Assembly (NCBI RefSeq): GCF_016925535.1
Contig: NZ_CP070496.1
Location: 1,116,001-1,180,000, forward strand
DNA from: Natronoglycomyces albus
GTDB taxonomy: Bacteria; Actinomycetota; Actinomycetes; Mycobacteriales; Micromonosporaceae
Direction: 5' to 3'
Length of the DNA stretch: 64,000 nucleotides
Of this stretch, positions 39,791 through 48,362 are shown one piece after another (within the stretch, counting starts at the first letter, position 1; every line of letters begins with the position of its first letter). The notes beneath the pieces were generated by a model, which was not told where the DNA came from, searched no databases, and saw nothing but the letters and a program-made list of their open reading frames with translations. A program made the position numbers and the translations under genes.

Positions 39791-41173
39791 GTGCAAGTTC
39801 CTGAGATTTCCACTGACTGGTACCTGAGAGTTGTCAACTTCGTCGAAGGCTGGCCGGGCTGGCTACAGACCATCTTCGAGCATGGCACTGACGCAGGACT
39901 GGTAGTCTTCGCCGTTCTCTTCCTCCTAGGCTGGTGGCACGCCCGCAGCCGTCATGACTTCCGCATGGCCCTGGCGCTGGCCGCGCCGGTGGGCACCGTG
40001 GCCGCCTACCTGGTAAGCAACTCTCTCAAAGATGTCATCGAGCAGCAACGACCGTGCCAGCTCATGCCTGATGTCACGATCATCGCCACCTGTCAGGAAG
40101 CGGGTAGCTGGGCATTTCCGTCCAACCACGCCACCGTGGTAGCCGCGGCGGCAGCGGCCATCATCGTCGTGATGCCGCGCATCTGGGTCATCGTCGTGGC
40201 CGTTCCCGTCGCCGCTACGATGGCGGCCTCGCGCGTCATAGTCGGCGTCCACTACCCTCACGACATCATTGTCGGGATGATTGTTGGAACCATCGTCGCT
40301 CCGCTGGTGACTCTGCTGCTGGCCTGGATGTTCGCTCGACTGATCGGTGCGATGCGTCGAACGGCGTTCTTCGCGTTCTTCCTGGGCAAGGGTCCGGATG
40401 ACGCAGCGGAGGAGGTCAATGGCGCTACCGGTGGCACGCAACGGCTCGGTGACGACACCATGATGCTGAGCAAGGTCCGAGATGAGGTGCCGCCGCCCCC
40501 GCTTGGCAATAGTGCTCCGCAGCCGGGGAACGACCCGGCAGCGGCCTCACAGCATCCTCCAGCCGGCACCTCCCACCCTCAGCCGAGCGGGTACCACGGA
40601 CCCGAGGCGGGGTCTGCTCCTCAGCCCTCTGGTCCGGCAGCTGAGGGACCCACCGACCCGCACAGCGGCTATCGGCCCCCGGAAACGCCACGGGCAACCG
40701 ACTTTGGCCAGCCCCCATCAGGCCCCTACCAATTCGGGGCTGGGAACCACAGCGACCAAAATCGCCGCGAGCCCACTTTCGGCAACCCGCAATCGAGGCA
40801 AAGCCACAGCGGACACATTCACGGCCACGGACGACCCGAGGCTCCAACCATGGACTCACCACCGCCCTCCACTGGTCATCCGCCCGAACCGCGACAGCGC
40901 CACAGCGCCCAACAGCAGCCGCCTCAGCACCGGGCGCAGCCAGCAGGGGAAAACACCAACCCTCGCGCCGCTTCGTCGCGTCCTGCCGCCGAGGGCATAC
41001 CCTCGGCGGGAAAACGGCCGCCCAACTCCGGGCTTCCCACCGTCGGACACCGGCCGCCACCACCAAATACGCCCCGTGAGGAGCCACCGCCGCCCGAACC
41101 TGGCCAACAACGGGCCCGACGGCCGCAACAGGTGCGCCCCGAGGACCATCCCAATTACAAACATTGGGACTAG
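39791..41173 (+). CDS. PAP2-family phosphatase with long Pro/Gln/His-rich C-terminal tail
   Basis: 460 residues from a GTG at 39791. An in-frame TTG at 39731 would add 20 residues. The start is uncertain. Five or six membrane helices lie in the first ~200 residues. The PAP2 motifs are KDVIEQQRP, PSNHA and SRVIVGVHYPHD, so the catalytic His residues are present. Substrates are lipid phosphates or undecaprenyl diphosphate. The last ~240 residues are disordered and rich in Pro, Gln, His and Arg, ending in a basic segment. Such a tail is not part of the enzyme fold and could bind cell-wall or cytoskeletal partners. Confidence 0.87.
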   Translation: MQVPEISTDWYLRVVNFVEGWPGWLQTIFEHGTDAGLVVFAVLFLLGWWHARSRHDFRMALALAAPVGTVAAYLVSNSLKDVIEQQRPCQLMPDVTIIATCQEAGSWAFPSNHATVVAAAAAAIIVVMPRIWVIVVAVPVAATMAASRVIVGVHYPHDIIVGMIVGTIVAPLVTLLLAWMFARLIGAMRRTAFFAFFLGKGPDDAAEEVNGATGGTQRLGDDTMMLSKVRDEVPPPPLGNSAPQPGNDPAAASQHPPAGTSHPQPSGYHGPEAGSAPQPSGPAAEGPTDPHSGYRPPETPRATDFGQPPSGPYQFGAGNHSDQNRREPTFGNPQSRQSHSGHIHGHGRPEAPTMDSPPPSTGHPPEPRQRHSAQQQPPQHRAQPAGENTNPRAASSRPAAEGIPSAGKRPPNSGLPTVGHRPPPPNTPREEPPPPEPGQQRARRPQQVRPEDHPNYKHWD

Positions 41174-41240
41174 CCGCCCGGTCGGACGACAGCACCGAAA
41201 CCAATTTGGCACCCCGCGCGCACGCCCGTAACATAAAGCG

Positions 41241-41540
41241 GTGTTTTGCGGAACTCTCGAATGCGACCTGATGCTTCCTTCCGACGCCCGGTCGCTGAAA
41301 GCCAAACGTTCATACGTCCGACCAATCATCGCCTCACTGCGAAAGTACGACGTGGCCGTAGCGGAAGTCGGCCATTTGGCTCGACACGGACGAACGGCGA
41401 TCGGCGTGGCTGCCGTCGCCGCCGACCACCAGCATGTCAGTGAACTGCTCGACTCATGTGAACATCACCTCACTGGCCGCCCGGAAGTGGAAATATTGTC
41501 CGTCAAACGACGCATCATTGGACCAGAAGACTTCGAATAG
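41241..41540 (+). CDS. ylxP: YlxP (DUF503) protein
   Basis: 99 residues from a GTG. It matches DUF503 with LMLPSDARSLKAKRSYVRPI and VAAVAADHQHVSELLDSCE. Small members of this family sit between infB and rbfA in many Gram-positive bacteria. A ribosome-assembly role has been suggested from location. rbfA starts 13 bases after its stop. Confidence 0.9.
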   Translation: MFCGTLECDLMLPSDARSLKAKRSYVRPIIASLRKYDVAVAEVGHLARHGRTAIGVAAVAADHQHVSELLDSCEHHLTGRPEVEILSVKRRIIGPEDFE

Positions 41541-41553
41541 CAAAGGCCACATC

Positions 41554-42003
41554 ATGACCGACGACGCCAAAGTAGCCAAGGTAGCTGAGCGGGTAAAAGA
41601 GCTCACCGCCTCCGCGATCCGCAAACTGAAAGACCCGCGGGCCGGAATGATCACCGTGACTGACGCACGCATCACTCACGATTTGCGCGAAGCGACGATC
41701 TTCTACACCGTCTTGGGCTCCGACCAAGAGGTCAAGGATTCCGCGGCCGCGCTCAAGAGCGCCACCGGTCACCTGCGAACCCAGGTCGGCAGGGCCCTTG
41801 GCATGCGCCATACGCCCTCGTTGACGTTCCAAGCCGATACGGTTCCCGAGCAGGCCGACCGCATCGAGAAACTTCTCGCCGAAGCGGCCGAGCGTGACGC
41901 CCAGGTCCACGACCTAGCCGCCGATGCCACCTACGCCGGTGAGGCCGACCCGTACCGCAAAGACGAGGACGACGAAGAAGACGAGGACCCGACGCAACGG
42001 TGA
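41554..42003 (+). CDS. rbfA: 30S ribosome-binding factor A
   Basis: 149 residues from the ATG at 41554 (MTDDAKVAKVAERVKEL). The open frame before it overlaps ylxP and is not real. The KH-like fold is marked by LKDPRAGMITVTDARITHDLREATIFYTV and LRTQVGRALGMRHTPSLTF. It matures the 16S rRNA 5' end during 30S assembly. The C-terminus is a highly acidic run (DEDDEEDEDP). The next gene starts at 42000, overlapping the stop (GTGA). Confidence 0.95.
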   Translation: MTDDAKVAKVAERVKELTASAIRKLKDPRAGMITVTDARITHDLREATIFYTVLGSDQEVKDSAAALKSATGHLRTQVGRALGMRHTPSLTFQADTVPEQADRIEKLLAEAAERDAQVHDLAADATYAGEADPYRKDEDDEEDEDPTQR

Positions 42004-43334
42004 CCCTCACCCCCCAACCGCCGACGGTCCGCTCCAGCGCCGCCAGCTTCACTCAGATAACCGCGCTGGCCTTGCCAGCCCTGGTGGTGTTGGCGGCCGA
42101 GCCGATCTTCTTGCTGATCGACACGGCGGTCGTGGGGCACTTGGGCGCTGTTCCGTTGGCCGCTTTGGCCATCGGGGCGATCATGCTCGCCGTGGCCGGT
42201 TGGGTTGGGGCGGTCCTCGCCTACGGCACGACTGCCCGCGCCGCCCGCAAATTCGGCTCGGGTGACCGGGCTGCCGCAGTCGCCGAGGGTGTTCAAGGCA
42301 CCTGGTTGGCGCTGGGGGCCAGCTTCATTCTCTTCGCCATCGTTCAAGCCGCTGCCGGACCGATCGCCTCGGCGTTCACCGGTGACCCCGAGGTGGCCCA
42401 AGCGGCTGCCCTATGGATGCGCATCGCGGCCTTCGGCCTCCCCTCACTGCTGTTGATCTCAGCTGGTCAGGGTTGGATGCGTGGGGTACAGGACACGAAG
42501 ACGCCCATGCGTTTCGTCCTCATCGCCTTCCTGGTCGCCGCAATTCTCACCCCAACTTTGGTCTATCCGGTGGGCCTGGGCCTACCGGGCTCGGCGATCG
42601 CCAATGTTGTCGCACAGACCATCGCGGGAGTGCTGTTCCTGCGGGCCCTAAGGCGCGAGAACGTCAACCTGCGACCGCAGGTGTGGTTGTTGCGCAAGCA
42701 ACTCATCGCCAATCGGGATCTGCTGGTGCGAGGGCTCGCCATGCAGGCATGTTTCCTCTCGGCGGCGGCAGTGGCCGGGCACGTCTCCACCGCGTCCTTG
42801 GCCGCACACCAAATCGGTTTGCAGCTGTGGATGTTCGCCTCGCTCGCCCTAGACGCCGTGGCCATCGCCGGCCAAGCCCTTATCGGGGCCCAATTGGGCG
42901 CCCGCAGTCGCAATGGGGCCATCGCGACCGCGAAAAAACTGACCTGGATTGGCCTCGCCTACGGCGGCATTTTCCTCGCGCTCATGCTGGCTCTATCACC
43001 GGTGTTGCCATACGCTTTTTCGTCCGACCCGGCCGTTTGGGTCCAAATGAATCACATTTTCCTGTGGATGATCGTTCTCATGCCCGTGGCGGGGGTTGTC
43101 TTCGCGTTGGACGGAGTCCTCATCGGAGCTGGCGACCTCGCGTTCATGCGCAATATGACGGTGGCGGCCGCTGTGTTCGGCTGGCTGCCCTTCACCTGGG
43201 CCACCCCAGCCTTCGGATGGGGCCTGTTTGGGATTTGGGCTGGGCTGGCGGCTTTCATGGTCATCCGGCTGGTGTTGATACTCCTGCGCCTGCGCGGCGG
43301 ACACTGGGCCGTAGTCGGAGCCCAACGGGCTTGA
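42000..43334 (+). CDS. dinF: MATE-family efflux transporter (DinF-like)
   Basis: 444 residues from a GTG overlapping the rbfA stop by 4 bases. Twelve hydrophobic helices in two homologous bundles are evident. MATE hallmarks include the first-helix LPALVVLAAEPIFLLIDTAVVGHLG and GQGWMRGVQDTKTP. It probably exports cationic compounds in exchange for Na+ or H+. In mycobacteria a DHH phosphoesterase gene (nrnA) separates rbfA from dinF. Here the two are directly coupled. Confidence 0.92.
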   Translation: MTLTPQPPTVRSSAASFTQITALALPALVVLAAEPIFLLIDTAVVGHLGAVPLAALAIGAIMLAVAGWVGAVLAYGTTARAARKFGSGDRAAAVAEGVQGTWLALGASFILFAIVQAAAGPIASAFTGDPEVAQAAALWMRIAAFGLPSLLLISAGQGWMRGVQDTKTPMRFVLIAFLVAAILTPTLVYPVGLGLPGSAIANVVAQTIAGVLFLRALRRENVNLRPQVWLLRKQLIANRDLLVRGLAMQACFLSAAAVAGHVSTASLAAHQIGLQLWMFASLALDAVAIAGQALIGAQLGARSRNGAIATAKKLTWIGLAYGGIFLALMLALSPVLPYAFSSDPAVWVQMNHIFLWMIVLMPVAGVVFALDGVLIGAGDLAFMRNMTVAAAVFGWLPFTWATPAFGWGLFGIWAGLAAFMVIRLVLILLRLRGGHWAVVGAQRA

Positions 43335-43369
43335 TCAGCCAGCGCGGCGACGGTTTAGGCTCAACGACT

Positions 43370-44293
43370 GTGACTAACGAGCAGCACGGATTCATCATCG
43401 TCGACAAGCCGCAGGACATTACTTCTCACGGCGTCGTGGCCCGGATGCGGGGGATCGCCCGCACCCGCAAGGTAGGCCACGGAGGGACCCTTGACCCGAT
43501 GGCCACAGGAGTTCTCGTCATCGCCGTGGGTAAGGCCACCAAACTGCTGACGTACGTATCTGGCCTCGATAAGAGCTACTCCGCCACCGTGCGGCTTGGT
43601 CAATCGACCGTAACCGACGACGCCGAGGGCGACGTCATCGCCAGTTCCGCGACTGACCACCTCACCGCAGCCGATATCGAAGCTGCCTTTGCCCCTTTGC
43701 GCGGGCACATCCAGCAGCGCCCCAGTGCGGTGAGCGCCATCAAGATTAATGGGGAACGCGCCTACAAGCGGGTCCGCGATGGTGAGGACGTGGAGTTGCC
43801 AGCACGGCCGGTGACGATCTCTAGGCTGGATATCACCGACATCAGGCGTGGAGAATTCGTCGAGATTGACATCACCGTCGATTGTTCCAGCGGTACCTAT
43901 ATCCGCGCGATCGCCCGCGACGCCGGTGAAGCGCTCGGTGTCGGTGGACATCTGCGGGCGTTGCGCCGTACCAGCGTTGGCGGTTTTGGCCTCGATGAGG
44001 CGTTCACGCTGGAGACTTTGCAGGAGCGAAAAGACGCGGGGGAGCCGGTCCCCTTGACTGACATGGGTACCAGCGCGGGACGGCTGATGGAGACGTTTGT
44101 GGTGGGGGAGGACGAGGCGAGGAAGCTGTCGTTCGGTCAGTCACCGCCGTGGCGTGGTTCTGCACGCACCGACGAGGAGTCGGTCCTGATGGGGGCGGCG
44201 CTCAACGAGTCAGGTGAATTGCTGGCTGTGGTGTCCGAAGTCGATGGTAGGGCCAAGCCAGCCGTTGTATTTAAGGCCCACGGTTCGGCCTGA
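43370..44293 (+). CDS. truB: tRNA pseudouridine(55) synthase
   Basis: 307 residues from the GTG at 43370 (TNEQHGFIIVDKPQDITSH). The 319 codons open before it are a shadow of the MATE gene. It makes pseudouridine-55 in the tRNA T-loop. The catalytic Asp42 lies in GHGGTLDPMATGVL. KSYSATVRLGQST, the RPSAVSAIKINGERAY motif and the C-terminal part resembling the actinobacterial TruB tail are present. It is the last gene of the rimP-truB block. Confidence 0.95.
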   Translation: MTNEQHGFIIVDKPQDITSHGVVARMRGIARTRKVGHGGTLDPMATGVLVIAVGKATKLLTYVSGLDKSYSATVRLGQSTVTDDAEGDVIASSATDHLTAADIEAAFAPLRGHIQQRPSAVSAIKINGERAYKRVRDGEDVELPARPVTISRLDITDIRRGEFVEIDITVDCSSGTYIRAIARDAGEALGVGGHLRALRRTSVGGFGLDEAFTLETLQERKDAGEPVPLTDMGTSAGRLMETFVVGEDEARKLSFGQSPPWRGSARTDEESVLMGAALNESGELLAVVSEVDGRAKPAVVFKAHGSA

Positions 44294-44401
44294 GGAGGCC
44301 GCTGCCGCCCGCCGCCGCCTGTTCCCTGGTGGAATAAGCCAGGTGCCGGCATCGTTGCACCAAGGCGAACCACCCTCAGAAACCAGAAATGAGATTGCTC
44401 T

Positions 44402-45031
44402 GTGAGTGAGAAGAAAATTGCCGACTTTTGGTTCGATCCGGCTTGCCCGTGGGCGTGGATGACATCTCGATGGGCACTCGAGGTTGAGAAGGTCCGCGAC
44501 GTGACGTTTCGTTGGAACGTGATGAGCCTCTGGGTTCTCAACCGGGACAAGCTCGACGAGCTTCCGGATTCCTATCGGGAATTGCTGCCGCGCACCAAAC
44601 CAGCGGTGCGGGTATGCACGGCTGTGGCGCACAAGTATGACAACGAGACGCTGGGAGCGCTTTATACGGCGCTTGGCACTGAGATCCATATAAAACAGAA
44701 CAAGGATTCCGCGTCTTATATCCCCGCGGCGCTGGCACAGGTGGGTTTGCCGGCCGAATTGGCGACGGTCGGTGACACCGACTCGTACGACGAGGCGCTT
44801 GTCTCTAGCCACAACCGTGGTATCGATTTGGTCGGCCAAGATGTCGGCACTCCGGTCATCGCCGTGGACGGGCCCGACGGTGACCAGGTGGCATTTTTCG
44901 GGCCAGTGGTGACACCGGCTCCCAAAGGTGAGGCCGCGGGCCGGTTGTGGGACGGCACGATTCTGGTCGCCGCGACACCGGGTTTCTACGAGATTAAGCG
45001 CACTCGCCACCTCGGCCCAATCTTTGATTAG
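44402..45031 (+). CDS. DsbA-family protein, Rv2466c-like (mycothiol-dependent nitroreductase family)
   Basis: 209 residues from a GTG. It is a thioredoxin fold with a helical insert and resembles M. tuberculosis Rv2466c throughout (ADFWFDPACPWAWMTSRW, EDVGTP-like GQDVGTPVIAV, KRTRHLGPIFD). Rv2466c is a mycothiol-linked oxidoreductase with a CPWC active site. Here the site is C15-P-W-A18, so only the nucleophilic cysteine remains. A mixed disulfide with mycothiol would still be possible. The gene is transcribed alone and ends at a hairpin shared with the DUF3145 gene. Confidence 0.86.
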   Translation: MSEKKIADFWFDPACPWAWMTSRWALEVEKVRDVTFRWNVMSLWVLNRDKLDELPDSYRELLPRTKPAVRVCTAVAHKYDNETLGALYTALGTEIHIKQNKDSASYIPAALAQVGLPAELATVGDTDSYDEALVSSHNRGIDLVGQDVGTPVIAVDGPDGDQVAFFGPVVTPAPKGEAAGRLWDGTILVAATPGFYEIKRTRHLGPIFD

Positions 45032-45068
45032 GCCGACTCCCAGCTGCGAAGGTGTGAGGCAAGACTAT

Positions 45069-45094
45069 GGGCCGCAAGGTTTACCTTGCGGCCC
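45069..45094. terminator. Bidirectional terminator
   Basis: A 12-bp perfect stem (GGGCCGCAAGGT) with a 2-base loop lies between convergent genes. Confidence 0.75.
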
Positions 45095-45106
45095 TGTGTT
45101 TGCGGT

Positions 45107-45598
45107 TTAGCTGACCTGACCTAGCCAGGACTGCTCGGCTTGGCCACATGCGAGCCGGTACGGTTCCAGCTCCCGGTCCCATTCGGTGCCCAGCAGCTTG
45201 TCCAAGCCACTTCGCAGTGCCTCGGAACTGGTGGTGGTGGCCAACAGCGCCCGTATCCGGTCCTCGGTGACCATGAGGTCCCCGGAGGCGCTCATTGCGG
45301 CCCGGTAGACGCCCAAGTGGGGAACGTACATGATGCGTTCCCCGTCGCAGCCTTCGCTGGGTTGCTCGGTTACTTCGAACCGCAGCATTGGCCACTGGCG
45401 CAGGGCAGCTGCGATCTCGGCGGCCATGCCGGGCGCTTCGCGCCAGGACCGCGTTGAACGCAGGGTTCCCGCCTCTGCGGATTGGGGTTCCCAACCCAGC
45501 TTCACGGTCGTGCCCAGGACACGACCGATGGCCCACTCGACGTGTGGACACACAGCCGGTGGGCTGGAGTGGACGGATATAACGCCCTTCGTGAGCAC
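45107..45598 (-). CDS. DUF3145 protein
   Basis: 163 residues from a GTG (complement of 45596-45598) with GGGAGG six bases upstream. An ATG 39 codons further up has no such support. The family mark SVHSSPPAVCPHVEWAIGRVLG is at the start, and the sequence is collinear with the actinobacterial DUF3145 family as I know it (RFEVTEQPSEGCDGERIMY, LGTEWDRELEPYRLA). The function is unknown. It is conserved in actinobacteria, which suggests housekeeping. Confidence 0.85.
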   Translation of the reverse strand: MLTKGVISVHSSPPAVCPHVEWAIGRVLGTTVKLGWEPQSAEAGTLRSTRSWREAPGMAAEIAAALRQWPMLRFEVTEQPSEGCDGERIMYVPHLGVYRAAMSASGDLMVTEDRIRALLATTTSSEALRSGLDKLLGTEWDRELEPYRLACGQAEQSWLGQVS

Positions 45599-45715
45599 CG
45601 CGCACCTCCCGGCAAAATCGACGTAATGCACCTTCCCCACATGCACTCGCGCCGCCGTACTTTTACCGGCCTTTAGGCCCTTTTGCCGAACATGCGCAAC
45701 ATGGCTCATAACCAT

Positions 45716-46113
45716 ACTGACAGCTCGTAACGTATCGCGCTAGGTTAAAACTGGCCGAGAGTGGAAGTTTTTCGCCAATGCCGAGCCTGCCAACAGCGAG
45801 AACTGTATGGATATGGCGCAAACCTCCAATAATAAGTGTGCCAATCGACACCGGCGAGAACTCATGTACAGTTGTAGAGTTGAAGTGACCGGCCACGTGT
45901 CGGTTTTCTCTCTGCCTACAGACTCATACCACTGTTGTGCTCTCGCGGTCGTGTCCCGCACGACCGTAAAGCCCAACGACGTGTGGAGCCCGAGTCGGCA
46001 ATTCCGCGTCGCGACGCCGCCCGCAGGGGTGTGTGCCGCAAACGGTGCCCGGGCGCAGTTTGCGGCGCAGAAAATTGGAACCATACACACACGATTTGGT
46101 GAGGAGACCGGCT
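45716..46113. promoter_or_regulatory. Intergenic/leader region with a 9-bp hairpin before the 117-residue gene
   Basis: No supported gene lies here. GCCGCAAAC (46035-46043) pairs with GTTTGCGGC (46058-46066) over a 14-base GC-rich loop. It lies about 48 bases before the start codon and would fall in the mRNA leader. The more AT-rich part around 45730-45900 could hold promoters for both divergent genes. Confidence 0.35.
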
Positions 46114-46467
46114 GTGGCAGCTAACACCTCCAAGACAGCGCGCGCGTCCGTCCGTGCAGGGCAATCGAAAAGCTCTGGGCTCAGCGTTCTCGGGGAATTC
46201 AAGTACCTGATCCCGCTCAACAAGGGCAAGCACGTTTACGTCCGTAACATCACGAATGGCCAGACGGTGCACCACGCCGTTGACTCCGAGGCCATCGTCG
46301 AGGAGCTCAAGGTCCTCACCGACGCTGGTCACGGTGAAAAGATCCAGGCTGAACTGGAAAGTTTCGCCAAGGACCTCCCGGCCGAACAGAACTGGGCCGA
46401 CACGCTGAAGAACCTGCGGGCCGCCGGTGCTTTCGGCGAGGTTCAGGAAGCCGAGGCCGCCGCTTAA
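46114..46467 (+). CDS. Unrecognised 117-residue protein
   Basis: It starts at a GTG with GAGGAG eight bases upstream. The N-terminal ~25 residues are basic and disordered (AANTSKTARASVRAGQSKSS). A compact middle follows, beginning SGLSVLGEFKYLIPLNKGK and VYVRNITNGQTVHHAVDS. A helical acidic C-terminus ends in EVQEAEAAA. There is no membrane segment. I do not recognise the family. Strong ribosome site, strong terminator and standalone position suggest a well-expressed small protein. The basic N-terminus might contact nucleic acid, but nothing proves it. Confidence 0.75.
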   Translation: MAANTSKTARASVRAGQSKSSGLSVLGEFKYLIPLNKGKHVYVRNITNGQTVHHAVDSEAIVEELKVLTDAGHGEKIQAELESFAKDLPAEQNWADTLKNLRAAGAFGEVQEAEAAA

Positions 46468-46513
46468 GCGGAGCCTGCGCAGTGCGCCCCTAACCAGGGC
46501 GACCCAAGCAATA

Positions 46514-46545
46514 CAGAGCCGCCGCCCTTTCGGGCGGCGGCTCTG
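46514..46545. terminator. Bidirectional terminator
   Basis: A 14-bp perfect stem (CAGAGCCGCCGCCC) with a TTTC loop lies between the 117-residue gene (+) and the kinase gene (-). Confidence 0.8.
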
Positions 46546-46592
46546 TGCGTCAAAGACCGTCGGCAAACGCAGATGCCGAAGTTACCGCAGCG

Positions 46593-48362
46593 CTACTGCG
46601 GCTCGCGCTCAGTACACACTTCCTCCGAGAAGTTCAACTCCTCGGACGATACGAGGAATCCCACTTGGAAACAGTAGTTCTCCGTGTCGGACAGGGCGTT
46701 GATAGTCGTAGTCGTCGCGCCGTTTTCGGTGGTTGTGAGAGTTTCGTAGGTGGCGTCGGGGACATCGCGGATGTACATCACCACAAACGAGGATGTCCCT
46801 TCACCGACCGGATCCTCCCAGCTCAACGTGATGCGGTCACCCAGGTCGGCAATCTGCAGATCCGTCGGCACCAAGTCACCGTCGATGACCGCCTGTGGCG
46901 GTTCGTCCTCATTACCGCCAGAGGGACTGATAATCCACAGCCACCCCAGCATCACGGCCGCCAAGACGACTGTCACGACCGACCCCATGATGATGTAGGG
47001 CCGTAGGGAACCGGCACCATCGGCGGCCTTACTCGCCTTCTTACGTTCAATCACCGGCGGCGCGACCATGGGGCTGCTCACCGGGGCGCTAGAGACCTGC
47101 TGTGGTCCCCCTTGGGCGGAAGCGTTCCACGGCGTCGGAGGCGGAGCCATACTGACGGGGGCGGCGCTGGCGGGGCTGGCGCTAATGGGTGTGTCGTAGC
47201 CGCCGGTGCCAGTGGGGGCTGGCGAGGCGGGAATTCCGGAGAAGGGCACCCCAGAGGCTGGATATACCGGATGGGGGGCACCCGGCGCCTGCTGACCTGG
47301 CTGGGGTGGGGCGGCCGGTCCTCCGGAGAGCATCTGCTTGAGGTCGTGGTGGCTGGGGCCTAGCGCGGAATCGAAGGCAGCCGGTGGCATCCCGGCCTGT
47401 CCTGAGGACGTGTGTTGTCCGAAAGGGTCCATCGGCGCGTTGGGATCACGGGGTGGTCCGTCGGTGGGCCGGAAGACCGTGGCTTCGTCGGCCAAGTCCT
47501 CCCACGTCATGCGACTGGAGGGGGATCGCACGAAGCCAGCCGAGGTGGAGCCGTAAACCTGCTGTTGGAGAGCCTCGGCGAACGCCAGAGTGGACTCGTG
47601 GCGGTCGGCTGGGTCTTTGGACAGGCCTTTGCGCAGCTGGTTTTCCAACCATTCGGGCACGTCTTGACGCGGCAGGGGAGGTGGCGGCTCGTGTTCTAGT
47701 CGTCGCCGGTGTGTGTCCGGGTCGGTGCCGCCTTCGGGGTTGGCGAACGGGGCGTGACCCGCCAGAAGGTGCCACATGGTTGAGGCGAGGCTGAACAAGT
47801 CGGAAGCCGCCGTCTGCGATTCCCGGCGAATCGCCTCCGGAGAGGCGTGGAGTGGGGTCAGCTTGTCGAGTGTGCCCGTCGAGGCGAGGTCGGCGGCCGC
47901 GCGGGCGATACCGAAGTCGGCCAGGGCGGGGCCGTACTGGGCTCGCAGGATGTTTTGTGGTTTGACGTCGCGGTGAATGATATTGGCCGAGTGGGCCGCG
48001 TGCAGGGCCTGGCCGATCTTGATACCGACTTCGACGACGTCGGAGACGGGAAGTGGCCCGTTCTTTTTGAGAATTTGGGTGTAGGAGCCGCCTTCGCAGT
48101 ACTCCATGACGATGTAGGGCTGGCCCTCGGCGGTGGTCCCGGTGTCGATGATCGACACGATATGGGGGTGGTTGGACACCGACACGGTGGTGTCCAGTTC
48201 CTTCTGGACCGCAGACTGGGTGGTCATTTCATCGTCGACCAGTAGCACTTTGACCGCGACTTCGCGGTCAAGGCGCTCTTGCACAGCTCGGTAGACGAAC
48301 GCGGAGGAGCCGTGGGCGACCATGGTGAGGTCGCGATAACCGGTCAGGGTGGGTTCGACCAT
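46593..48362 (-). CDS. Transmembrane Ser/Thr protein kinase with extracytoplasmic FN3-like domain
   Basis: 589 residues from the ATG at 48362 (VEPTLTGYRDLTMVAHGSS). The frame upstream is open but shows no protein-like content. The kinase domain covers ~8-265, with catalytic Lys38 (EVAVKVL), H130-R-D132 (HRDVKPQN) and DFG 149-151. The glycine loop reads VAHGSSAFVYRA, degenerate but usable. A Pro/Ala-rich linker of ~190 residues follows, then one membrane helix (~457-482, PYIIMGSVVTVVLAAVMLGW). A ~90-residue outer domain with fibronectin type III character (DLGDRITLSWEDP...SFVVMYIRD) ends the protein. It is PknB-like in layout, but the outer part is FN3-like rather than PASTA. Confidence 0.9.
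   Translation of the reverse strand: MVEPTLTGYRDLTMVAHGSSAFVYRAVQERLDREVAVKVLLVDDEMTTQSAVQKELDTTVSVSNHPHIVSIIDTGTTAEGQPYIVMEYCEGGSYTQILKKNGPLPVSDVVEVGIKIGQALHAAHSANIIHRDVKPQNILRAQYGPALADFGIARAAADLASTGTLDKLTPLHASPEAIRRESQTAASDLFSLASTMWHLLAGHAPFANPEGGTDPDTHRRRLEHEPPPPLPRQDVPEWLENQLRKGLSKDPADRHESTLAFAEALQQQVYGSTSAGFVRSPSSRMTWEDLADEATVFRPTDGPPRDPNAPMDPFGQHTSSGQAGMPPAAFDSALGPSHHDLKQMLSGGPAAPPQPGQQAPGAPHPVYPASGVPFSGIPASPAPTGTGGYDTPISASPASAAPVSMAPPPTPWNASAQGGPQQVSSAPVSSPMVAPPVIERKKASKAADGAGSLRPYIIMGSVVTVVLAAVMLGWLWIISPSGGNEDEPPQAVIDGDLVPTDLQIADLGDRITLSWEDPVGEGTSSFVVMYIRDVPDATYETLTTTENGATTTTINALSDTENYCFQVGFLVSSEELNFSEEVCTEREPQ

Noticed and set aside
42413-43369. Long N-terminal extension of TruB
   Set aside because: It is the MATE gene read in another frame. 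TruB homology begins at the GTG at 43370.
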